Shown: in pieces, positions 1-5,597 of the stretch | How the letters are laid out: each line of letters begins with the position of its first letter | Numbering within the stretch: the first letter of the stretch is position 1 | Origin: Bifidobacteriaceae bacterium | GTDB lineage: Bacteria; Actinomycetota; Actinomycetes; Actinomycetales; WQXJ01 | Reading direction: 5' to 3' | DNA length: 7,841 bases | Assembly: GCA_031279575.1 (NCBI GenBank) | Contig: JAITIG010000023.1 | Span: forward strand, 1 to 7,841 | Notes under the pieces: generated by a model | The model's input: only the letters and a program-made list of their open reading frames with translations | Told to the model about the DNA's origin: nothing | Databases searched by the model: none | Translations under genes and position numbers: made by a program

Positions 1-1067
1 TGGGCCGCCAGGAAGAAGGCGCACTGCTGCGAGACGCGCTGGGCTTGCTGCATGTTGTGGGTCACAATCACGATTGTGACCTCCCGCTGCAACTCGACCA
101 TGGTTTCCTCGATCACCCGGGTCGAGGTCGGGTCCAGGGCCGAGCACGGCTCGTCCATCAAGAGCACCTTGGGCTTGACCGCCAGCGACCGCGCGATGCA
201 GAGCCGCTGCTGCTGGCCGCCGGACAAGCTGCCGCCCGGCTGCCGCAGCCGGTCCTTGACCTCAGCCCACAGCCCGGCCCGGGTCAGCGACGCCTCGACT
301 ATGCGGTCTTGGGACTCGCGCCCGGCGCGGCGCCCGGTCAGCTTCAACCCGGCCAGGACGTTGTCGTAGATGCTCATGGCGGGGAACGGGTTGGGGCGTT
401 GGAACACCATCCCGACGTCCTTGCGGGCCGCCTGGATTTTGTGCCCGCGCCCGTAGATGTCCTGGCCGTCCAGCAGCACCTCGCCCGCCAGCGCGGCGGA
501 CGGCACCAACTCGTGCAGCCGGTTCAAGATGCGCAAGAAGGTCGATTTACCGCACCCCGAGGGCCCGATCAGCGCCGTCACCTGCCCGGCCGGCATGGTC
601 AGCCAGACCCGCTCAAGCACCTTGTGGGCCCCGAACCAGGCTGAAACCCCGCGCGCCTCGATCTGCGACAGCGCCCGCCCCGGCCCAGCAGGCGCGCCCC
701 CAAGAGCCGCAACCGCCGCCCGATGCCGTTCGGCCGGGGTCCCAGCCGCCCGATGCCGTTCGGCTTCAGCCCCAGCCGGCGCGGCCGTCACCCCGGCGCA
801 GCCAATCTCCCCGGCGCCAAGCCCGCCGGCCGCGAATCCAGCGGCTACCGTTGCCGCGCCACCCGCGAGCTCGGCGGCCGCAAGTCCGGGGCCGGCCTGC
901 GCAAATCCGGGGCCCGGGGCAAATCCGGCCCCAGCCGCCCCCGCGGCGAACCCGGGCCGCGCGGGCGCGGCGGGCGCCGCTGCCGGATCCCGCGGCGGGA
1001 CTTCGGCGGCATCGGCGGGCGGGGAGGCGGGGAGGGCTTGGGTTTGGTCTGTCTCGGCAATGGTCAT
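1..1067 (-). CDS. pstB: PstB-type phosphate ABC transporter ATP-binding protein, 3' end cut by window edge
   Basis: Cytoplasmic ATPase of a Pst-type importer, energising uptake through PstC/PstA permeases. I translated the minus frame from 1067 to the edge: 355 codons with no stop. Walker [10 protein letters not shown] is at residues 168-176, the Q-loop VFQRPNPFP has its Gln at 223, the ABC signature LSGGQQQR is at 281-288, Walker B VLLMDEP has D305/E306, and the H-loop VTHNM has His337. The wording of these motifs is typical of PstB rather than other ABC ATPases. All catalytic motifs are intact; roughly 40-50 C-terminal residues should lie beyond position 1. The ATG at 1067 is chosen because GGAGG lies 7 nt upstream, 20 nt after the preceding stop. 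This start gives about 130 extra Ala/Gly/Pro-rich residues before the ATPase domain, since PstB normally has Walker A near residue 40. A later GTG or CTG start is possible. The permease genes are not in the window. Family assignment is secure; phosphate specificity is inferred. Confidence 0.9.
   Translation of the reverse strand, partial: MTIAETDQTQALPASPPADAAEVPPRDPAAAPAAPARPGFAAGAAGAGFAPGPGFAQAGPGLAAAELAGGAATVAAGFAAGGLGAGEIGCAGVTAAPAGAEAERHRAAGTPAERHRAAVAALGGAPAGPGRALSQIEARGVSAWFGAHKVLERVWLTMPAGQVTALIGPSGCGKSTFLRILNRLHELVPSAALAGEVLLDGQDIYGRGHKIQAARKDVGMVFQRPNPFPAMSIYDNVLAGLKLTGRRAGRESQDRIVEASLTRAGLWAEVKDRLRQPGGSLSGGQQQRLCIARSLAVKPKVLLMDEPCSALDPTSTRVIEETMVELQREVTIVIVTHNMQQAQRVSQQCAFFLAA
715..774 (-). 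repeat. Two-copy 30-bp in-frame tandem repeat in the PstB N-terminal extension
   Basis: Positions 715-744 and 745-774 are adjacent 30-bp units. The first 20 bases are identical (gccgcccgatgccgttcggc) and 5 of the last 10 match. The unit is ten codons, so the frame is kept and the protein carries a repeated AERHRAA segment. It lies in the low-complexity extension and not in the ATPase domain, consistent with slippage expansion of a linker. Confidence 0.85.
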
Positions 1068-1072
1068 TTCGG

Positions 1073-1079
1073 TTCCTCC
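1073..1079 (-). promoter_or_regulatory. Ribosome binding site of the pstB-like gene
   Basis: The minus strand reads GGAGGAA followed by ccgaa and ATG, so the GGAGG core sits 7 nt before the ATG at 1067. It occupies most of the 20-nt gap after the pseudosortase stop. It is the main reason for accepting the long N-terminal extension of the ATPase instead of an internal start. Confidence 0.75.
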
Positions 1080-1087
1080 GCAGTTGG

Positions 1088-2191
1088 TCAGATCAGATTG
1101 GGCAAAGCGTTCATGGCGCTGTCGGCGCAGGCGATCCCCAGCGCCAGCAGCACCGGCAGGCCGATCAGCCAGGCCTGCCACCGGCCCCAGGAGCGCCACA
1201 GCCACCACACGCCAAAGCCGGCCCCGGCGCAGAACACGGCCGCAAAGAAGGCCGTGTACCAGGCGCCTTCGGCTTGGCCCATGGCCCGCTCGGCGGCGGG
1301 CAGGGCGGCGTAGGCCATGACTTTTTGCGACACCCCGTGGGCTTGGGTCACAAGCTCGGCATCGACGTGGAGCACACCGGAGGGGAACAGCGCCAGGCCG
1401 TCGCCGGTCATCAGCTCCAAGCGCGCCTGGCCCGAGCGCAGCGCCTCCGGCAGCGGGTCGCCGGCCCGGCGCAGCGCGAACACCTGGTAGGTGGCTTGGC
1501 CTTGGGCGGTGGTAACGGTGATGGCATCGCCGGGCGCCAGCCGGTGGAGTTCGCTGAAGACACCCCCGTAGGTGGCTTGGCGGCCGAGCACAACCGCCGT
1601 GCCAGGCTGCCCCGGCAGCACCGAATCGCGCCGGTGGCCGGCCCCGCCGCGCAGCACAGCGGCGGTGGTGCCCTCCAAGACCACCTCGCGCAAGCCGATC
1701 TTGGGGATCTCCAGCAGCGCCACCGGCGTGCCCAGGGCCACCATCTGCCCGTTCAGGTCGAGTTGGCCCGTTGGCGCCTCGGCTTTGGCCAGCGTGACGC
1801 GCAGTTCCTCATAGGCCAGGGTTTGCGCCCGCTGGTGCTGCAAGCCGGACAAGACGGCCGCGTGGGCCACAAACGCCAGCAGCAGCGCCGAGGTCGCGGT
1901 CACCACCGCCCCCATCCACCAGCGCAGGTCGCGCGGCGCGGGTTCCAGCGCGGCCGGCGCGGGCAGCGGCAGCCGGGCGGGGCGCCTGCCCCCTCTGGCC
2001 CGCCGGGTCGCCGCCGCCCCCCTGCCGCTTTGCCAGGTGGCCGTTGGCCCGCCGGGCGGCGCGGCGGGCGGAGCGGGATGGGCGCCTGCGGGGGGCGCGG
2101 CATCAGCGCCTGCGGGCGGGGCGGGAGGCGGGGCGGCATCGGCGCCTGCGGGGGGCGCGGCGGGGGTGGGGGTTCCGAGGCTGGTTGTCAC
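1088..2191 (-). CDS. Membrane-anchored sortase-fold protein lacking the catalytic triad (pseudosortase)
   Basis: Predicted 367 aa from a GTG at 2191 that overlaps the upstream stop as GTGA. Residues 1-90 are an Ala/Pro/Gly-rich, presumably cytoplasmic tail. TM1 spans about 91-112, the sortase-like beta domain about 155-282, and two further hydrophobic helices about 309-331 and 336-356. Sortase landmarks are clear: [42 protein letters not shown]-x-x-GD-x-I-x-V-T. The active-site residues are not. Where active sortases read G-H-R-T-T-Y-G this has G-R204-Q-A-T-Y-G. The T-C motif reads M-T-G263. The strand that should carry the catalytic Arg reads [12 protein letters not shown]. It is therefore predicted unable to perform transpeptidation, and no LPxTG substrate is encoded in the window. 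Its place between the Ig-like membrane protein and pstB suggests a structural role in the surface complex. An unusual chemistry using other residues cannot be excluded. Confidence 0.85.
   Translation of the reverse strand: MTTSLGTPTPAAPPAGADAAPPPAPPAGADAAPPAGAHPAPPAAPPGGPTATWQSGRGAAATRRARGGRRPARLPLPAPAALEPAPRDLRWWMGAVVTATSALLLAFVAHAAVLSGLQHQRAQTLAYEELRVTLAKAEAPTGQLDLNGQMVALGTPVALLEIPKIGLREVVLEGTTAAVLRGGAGHRRDSVLPGQPGTAVVLGRQATYGGVFSELHRLAPGDAITVTTAQGQATYQVFALRRAGDPLPEALRSGQARLELMTGDGLALFPSGVLHVDAELVTQAHGVSQKVMAYAALPAAERAMGQAEGAWYTAFFAAVFCAGAGFGVWWLWRSWGRWQAWLIGLPVLLALGIACADSAMNALPNLI
2081..2160 (-). repeat. GC-rich imperfect repeats encoding [14 protein letters not shown] sequence
   Basis: An identical 20-mer, ggcgcctgcggggggcgcgg, occurs at 2081-2100 and again at 2141-2160, exactly 60 bp apart. 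A degenerate copy of its core begins near 2106. On the minus strand this encodes repeated [10 protein letters not shown] units in the cytoplasmic N-terminal tail of the pseudosortase. It is the most GC-rich part of the window; I counted 54 of 60 G or C in 2041-2100. Length variation between strains would be expected. Confidence 0.8.
2188..2191 (-). promoter_or_regulatory. GTGA stop/start overlap coupling the Ig-like protein gene to the pseudosortase gene
   Basis: The minus strand reads gcGTGAcaacc: TGA ends the two-TM Ig-like gene and GTG opens the pseudosortase frame. No good Shine-Dalgarno core sits at a normal distance upstream, which favours translation by termination-reinitiation and a near one-to-one output of the two proteins. 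The pseudosortase frame is open upstream to 2383, but starting there would overlap the previous gene by nearly 200 nt. Confidence 0.7.
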
Positions 2192-3096
2192 GCTGCGACG
2201 GCCCCCGCCCCAGCCGCCAGCTCGCGCCGCCGGCGCAAGCGCTGGCGGATCAAGAAGAACAACCCGGTGAGCAAGGCCAGGACCAGCACCAGCCACCACC
2301 ACCAAGGCCAGGCGGACTCGGCCGGGGCGGCGCCGGGCGAGCCGACCAGCACATCGGCGCGGGAGGTGACCTGGCCGCACCAACCCGTGAACTGGATGGT
2401 GTGGGTGCCGGGGGCGGCGTCATCGGCCACGGCGAAAACCGCTTGGACTTCGCCATCCTCGGAGGCGGTGAAATTCCCAATCAGGTGCGGGTCGGAGAAC
2501 AGCACCAGCTGGACGTGCTCGCCGGGGCCGAAGCGGCTGGCCGTGGCGGTGACCTTGTGGCCGGGCAGATAGATGTCCTTGTCGACGGCGGCCGCCCAGG
2601 CGCCCTCGGCCGGGGTGAGCGGGATGGGCGGCTCGGACTCGGCGCAGGGGGCGGCGGTGGCCCCGCCTGGGGCAGACCCGCCGGGCGGGGCGCTGGCCGA
2701 GCTCCCGCCTGAGGTCCGGCCGGGGGTGGAACCCGAGGTGGGCGTGGTTGCGGTAGTGGTGGGAGTGGGGGCGGGCGGGGTCGAACTGGCTTTGGTTGGC
2801 GGCGTGGTGGAGAAAGTTGGGTCATCCAGCGGGTTTTCCCCCGGCCCCAGGGAGGTCGAGCTGGCCGCGGGCGGAACACTCAGGCTGATAGGTATGTCGC
2901 CGTCAGCGGCCGGGGCGGGCGGCGCCGCCAAGGCGATCCAGGCGAAGGCCAGCACCACCGCGCCGGCCATGATCAGCGCCGCCCCCACCACCCCGGCCAG
3001 CCGGGCGTGCGCCGGCGGCGCCAAGGGGCCCGCCTCCGAGCCCGCCGGCGCCGGGGCGGGGGCGGCGGGCGGGCGGCATCGCGGGGCGGGGGTCAC
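2188..3096 (-). CDS. Two-TM surface protein with S/T/P-rich stalk and Ig-like domain; family not recognised
   Basis: Predicted 302 aa from a GTG at 3096. Order of parts: a Pro/Ala-rich cytoplasmic tail (1-30), TM1 (about 32-57), a low-complexity Ser/Thr/Pro/Gly stalk (about 72-150), a beta-rich Ig-like module (about 160-252), TM2 (about 263-283) and a basic cytoplasmic end. The module contains YLPGHKVT, a conserved-looking FGPGEHVQLVLFSDP, then GTHTIQFTGW and CGQV. This pattern resembles Ig-like beta-sandwich repeats of actinobacterial surface proteins. Cys151 and Cys240 flank the module and could form a disulfide. TM2 begins with a Trp run, W263-P-WWWW. The tail RRRRELAA resembles the tail of the neighbouring DUF916 protein. 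With both termini inside, the Ig module would be displayed as an extracellular loop. I do not know its function; location and architecture suggest a scaffold part of the WxL-type complex. The frame is open upstream to 3363 but that start would overlap the DUF916 gene extensively. Confidence 0.8.
   Translation of the reverse strand: MTPAPRCRPPAAPAPAPAGSEAGPLAPPAHARLAGVVGAALIMAGAVVLAFAWIALAAPPAPAADGDIPISLSVPPAASSTSLGPGENPLDDPTFSTTPPTKASSTPPAPTPTTTATTPTSGSTPGRTSGGSSASAPPGGSAPGGATAAPCAESEPPIPLTPAEGAWAAAVDKDIYLPGHKVTATASRFGPGEHVQLVLFSDPHLIGNFTASEDGEVQAVFAVADDAAPGTHTIQFTGWCGQVTSRADVLVGSPGAAPAESAWPWWWWLVLVLALLTGLFFLIRQRLRRRRELAAGAGAVAA
3093..3096 (-). promoter_or_regulatory. GTGA stop/start overlap coupling the DUF916 gene to the Ig-like protein gene
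   Basis: The minus strand reads ccgcccGTGAccccc: TGA terminates the DUF916-type gene and the overlapping GTG opens the next frame. This is the same arrangement as at 2188-2191, so three consecutive membrane-protein genes are joined by translational coupling. Confidence 0.7.
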
Positions 3097-4256
3097 GGGC
3101 GGCCCCCCGCGGTGCCGGCCAGGACGGCCTCGGTGTAGGCGGCCAACTCGGCCGCCAGTTCGCGGCGCGAGCGGCGGCGCTGCCACGCAAACAGGCTGCC
3201 ACCGCCCCCCAGCAACGCCAGCAAGCCGAGCAGAGCCCACGGCACGGCCCAGGTGGCGGCACTGGCGGTGACAGGGGTCAGGCCCAGCTCGATCTCGTTG
3301 ATGCCGCCGTCGCCGCCCTGGGGCGCAACCGTGACCTTGGCCCCGAGGTAGAACAGCGGCCACACCTTGGGCAAAGTGGCCTCAACGTGGCCCTTGCCGC
3401 CGGGCAGCAGGTTGGCCACCGGCTCCAACTGGGCGCTGCCCAAATGGATGCCGAACGGCCCCGTCAGGCGCACCTGCGGCGCCCCGGACAGGCGCACGTT
3501 GCCGGTGTTGGCGACATCGAAGCCAATCGTGGCCGCGCCGCGCCCAAACGGGTTGAGGGTGCCCTCGTAACTGGCGGTGACGCCGCTGACGCCGACCGCC
3601 GCCTGAAGCGGCCCGTCCACCCGGAGGTAGACGCGCGTCCCGACTCGCTGCTCCAGCAAGATCAAGGTGCCGTCCGCCTCGGCCGCCTCCTGCTCGAAGG
3701 CGGCCACCACTCCGGCGGCGTGGTCGCCGGGGGTGGCGTCTGCCGGGACGGTGATCACAACCGGCAGGGTTTTGCTCTCCCCCGCCCCCAGGGAGATGCG
3801 CACGCCCAGGTCGCGGGCGCAGGTTTGCTCGGCTTCGTTGTTGGTGTCGGGGCACTCGGCCGGGCCGCCGCCAACGCTGGTCCAAGCGCCCGCGTCGGTT
3901 GAGGCCTGCTCGGCGCCGATCAGCGTGTAGGAGGCGGTGTCGTAGTCGGTGGTCGCGTCCGAGGCGTAGACCCGGAAGTCGGCCGCCCCGGCCGAGTGGT
4001 TGGTGACTGTCACCCAGTCGCTGATCACCGTGCCCGGCTCCACGCTGTGCTCCAGGGCGGCGCGGCCGTCCGGCCCGTTTTCGCTGGACGGCTGCACCCC
4101 CCAGGTGACGTCGCTCACCTCGTCCGCGGCCAAGGCCCCGCCCGCGGCTGCGGCGGCATTTGCGCTGGCCGATGCCGCCGCCGCGCCTCCCAGCCCCAAG
4201 GCCAGGGCCAGCGCGGCGGACAGAGCGGCCCCCCGGGGGGTGCGGCCGTGTTCCAT
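3093..4256 (-). CDS. DUF916-family WxL-interacting protein (WxL protein peptidoglycan-domain type), membrane anchored
   Basis: 387 aa with ATG at 4256 and AGGAGG 6 nt upstream. An N-terminal signal peptide (about 1-35, Ala-rich) is followed by a DUF916-like domain (about 50-215). Its landmarks are V-T-W-G-V-Q-P, DGRAALEHSVEPGTVISDWV, VTNHSAGAADFRVYASDA, then VPADATPGDHAAGVVAAF and QRVGTRVYLRVDGP. A second beta domain (about 216-328) contains NPFGRG and NTGNVRLSG, as in the domain following DUF916 in WxL-interacting proteins. One TM helix (about 335-358) and a basic tail QRRRSRRELAAE close the protein. Cys135 and Cys146 may pair. In Firmicutes these proteins occur with WxL proteins, and the domains are named for binding peptidoglycan and the partner WxL protein. 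The two genes just upstream encode WxL-type proteins, which supports this role. Extracellular, tethered by its C-terminus. Family call is strong by motif; binding partners are inferred. Confidence 0.85.
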   Translation of the reverse strand: MEHGRTPRGAALSAALALALGLGGAAAASASANAAAAAGGALAADEVSDVTWGVQPSSENGPDGRAALEHSVEPGTVISDWVTVTNHSAGAADFRVYASDATTDYDTASYTLIGAEQASTDAGAWTSVGGGPAECPDTNNEAEQTCARDLGVRISLGAGESKTLPVVITVPADATPGDHAAGVVAAFEQEAAEADGTLILLEQRVGTRVYLRVDGPLQAAVGVSGVTASYEGTLNPFGRGAATIGFDVANTGNVRLSGAPQVRLTGPFGIHLGSAQLEPVANLLPGGKGHVEATLPKVWPLFYLGAKVTVAPQGGDGGINEIELGLTPVTASAATWAVPWALLGLLALLGGGGSLFAWQRRRSRRELAAELAAYTEAVLAGTAGGRP

Positions 4257-4262
4257 TTGTTG

Positions 4263-4268
4263 CCTCCT
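4263..4268 (-). promoter_or_regulatory. Ribosome binding site of the DUF916-type gene
   Basis: AGGAGG on the minus strand, followed by the 6-nt spacer caacaa and ATG at 4256. It lies in the 23-nt gap after the second WxL-type gene and fixes the start of the DUF916 protein. Confidence 0.8.
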
Positions 4269-4279
4269 GGGGTAGTCGG

Positions 4280-5377
4280 TCAGATCAGGGTCAAGGTGAG
4301 GCTGGCTTTGTAGCTGCCGGCGGCCACACCGCTGGGCACGTTCAAGGCCAGGGCCGCGGTGACGGTGGTCTCGACAGCCTCATTGGCGGAGGCTTCGCCG
4401 TAGGCCAGGACTCGTTCGGCCGCCAGGCCGGCGCCCACGCCTGGGGCCACCGCCGGGCCGGCCGCGCCCGCGCCGGCCACCAGGGCCGGGGTCCAACCGA
4501 GGTTGGTGGACGGGATGACATCGGTGGTGGTGGGGCTGGTGAACTGGGAGACGCGGCCGTTCAAGGTCCAGCCGGGCGCATCGGCGTCGCGGCGGTCGTC
4601 GCTGACGGTGACGTTGTCAAGGGCGCCGGTTGCCTGCCAGGCTGTGCCCTGGACGCGGCTGACCGGGCCGGTCAGGGTGGTGGCGCCTGGTTTGACGGTG
4701 ATCTTCAAGCCGGAGGGGGCGGTTGGGACAACCTCTTCCGGCACGTCCAGGTCGATATCTGACTCGGCGGCGTCAGACTGCTCCGGCGGCACAATCGCCT
4801 GCCAGCTGGTGTTGGAGCCGGTGCCGTAGTCGATGGCCAGGTCGACCGAGAAGTACAGCGAGGAGCCCACACCCGAGGCGATGGAGGGGGTTTCGCCATC
4901 GGGCGCGTCTCCCGGGTCGCAGGTGACCAGGTAGGTGGCGACGCCATCGTGCCCTGAGAAGTTGGAGACGGGGAACGGGCTGGCGCCCCAGCGCGAGGCG
5001 TAGGCGCCGGAGCGGGTGATGGGGCCGCCGTCGAGGCCGCCGCCGGCCTCGGTTTTGGCGATTGTCGGGGCCGGGGAGCCATTGAGCGTCCAGGTGCCGT
5101 CTGCCCAGATCAGGAAGACGCGCGAGGAGCGGCGGTAGCCGGCCGGGCAGCCCCAGTCCGTGGTCAGGGTTTGGGGGCCGCCGCCGATGGCGATGGCGCC
5201 GGAGGTGACGTCGAGGTGGAGATCGCCCAGGCGGTTGGCCGGGTCCAGGCCGGGGGCCAGGGCGAAGGCCGGGGCGGCCAGCAGCCCGGCGGCGGCGGTG
5301 GCGATGGCGGCCGCGGCGGCCAGGGCGGCGCGGGGGGCGCGCCGGGGCCGGGCGGGGGTTGGAGTGGGGGTTGACAT
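4280..5377 (-). CDS. Secreted WxL-domain surface protein, paralogue 2
   Basis: 365 aa, ATG at 5377. The signal peptide has an Arg-rich start (RPRRAPR), an Ala-rich core and likely cleavage after AAPAFA (about residue 39). The N-terminal module (about 48-200) includes LGDLHLDVTSG, a CPAGYR motif with Cys77, and a second Cys153 in YLVTC. A short joint, AESDIDLDVP, leads to the C-terminal WxL-type domain (about 220-365): V-T-V-S-D-D-R followed by W270-T-L-N-G-R-V-S-Q-F, then NLGWTP, and a closing beta strand SLTLTLI at the very end. The W-x-L placement after a V-x-D-x-R strand matches WxL domains, which attach non-covalently to peptidoglycan. There is no LPxTG motif or C-terminal TM. It shares domain order and many residues with the upstream gene. 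The Shine-Dalgarno site is weak (AAAGG about 12 nt upstream), suggesting lower expression than its paralogue. The ligand of the N-terminal module is unknown. Confidence 0.8.
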   Translation of the reverse strand: MSTPTPTPARPRRAPRAALAAAAAIATAAAGLLAAPAFALAPGLDPANRLGDLHLDVTSGAIAIGGGPQTLTTDWGCPAGYRRSSRVFLIWADGTWTLNGSPAPTIAKTEAGGGLDGGPITRSGAYASRWGASPFPVSNFSGHDGVATYLVTCDPGDAPDGETPSIASGVGSSLYFSVDLAIDYGTGSNTSWQAIVPPEQSDAAESDIDLDVPEEVVPTAPSGLKITVKPGATTLTGPVSRVQGTAWQATGALDNVTVSDDRRDADAPGWTLNGRVSQFTSPTTTDVIPSTNLGWTPALVAGAGAAGPAVAPGVGAGLAAERVLAYGEASANEAVETTVTAALALNVPSGVAAGSYKASLTLTLI

Positions 5378-5485
5378 GGTGTTGGTCTGCCTTTCGTTGG
5401 GTTTGGGGGGCGGGCCAGGTTGAAGCTGGCGCCGCGGGCCCGGTGGCGCTCCGGGCGGGGGAACAGTTGGGGGAAATAGTTGGGC

Positions 5486-5521
5486 GGGGAGGCCAAAGGG
5501 GGTGCTCCCTTTGACCTCCCC
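5486..5521 (-). terminator. Strong intercistronic hairpin between the two WxL-type genes
   Basis: Arms 5486-5500 and 5507-5521 are complementary over 15 positions with a 6-nt loop. In the minus-strand RNA, 14 are Watson-Crick pairs and one is U-G (GGGGAGGUCAAAGGG with CCCUUUGGCCUCCCC). No run of U follows on the minus side, so it is a poor classical intrinsic terminator. It could be a partial terminator, a block to 3' exonucleases, or a processing site that lets the upstream WxL gene be expressed above the rest of the operon. Confidence 0.6.
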
Positions 5522-5532
5522 GGTTGGGCCGG

Positions 5533-5578
5533 TCCCCCGGCCGGCTGTCTGATCTGCGGTTTCAGCGCGGCCGGGGGA
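5533..5578 (-). other. Second inverted repeat just after the first WxL-type gene
   Basis: TCCCCCGGCCG at 5533-5543 is a perfect inverted match to CGGCCGGGGGA at 5568-5578, an 11-bp GC-only-type stem with a 24-nt loop. It begins 20 nt past the stop of the upstream WxL gene and precedes the hairpin at 5486-5521. No U-tract follows. Together the two stems fill most of the 220-nt gap. Role is inferred, most likely mRNA stability or attenuation. Confidence 0.5.
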
Positions 5579-5597
5579 GCGGCTGGGAGGACGCGGC

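Noticed and set aside
845..1060. Small minus-strand frame of 71 codons starting at TTG
   Set aside because: It is out of frame with, and inside, the pstB-like gene that I translated continuously from 1067, and its product is Pro/Arg low complexity.
1088..1108. The C-terminal LPNLI of the pseudosortase as a sorting signal
   Set aside because: It is not LPxTG and lacks the following hydrophobic segment and basic tail. Its similarity to the LTLI end of the WxL proteins is too short to mean anything.
2192..2383. Upstream extension of the pseudosortase gene to 2383
   Set aside because: It would overlap the Ig-like gene by nearly 200 nt, and the GTGA junction at 2188-2191 matches the adjacent gene boundary.
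851..2572. Long plus-strand open frame of 573 codons
   Set aside because: It lies opposite the pstB-like, pseudosortase and Ig-like genes. Its translation is Arg/Gly/Gln-rich without domains. It is a GC-rich shadow frame.
3097..3363. Upstream extension of the Ig-like protein gene to 3363
   Set aside because: It would overlap the DUF916 gene by 270 nt and yields Arg-rich nonsense; the GTGA junction gives a TM-containing start.
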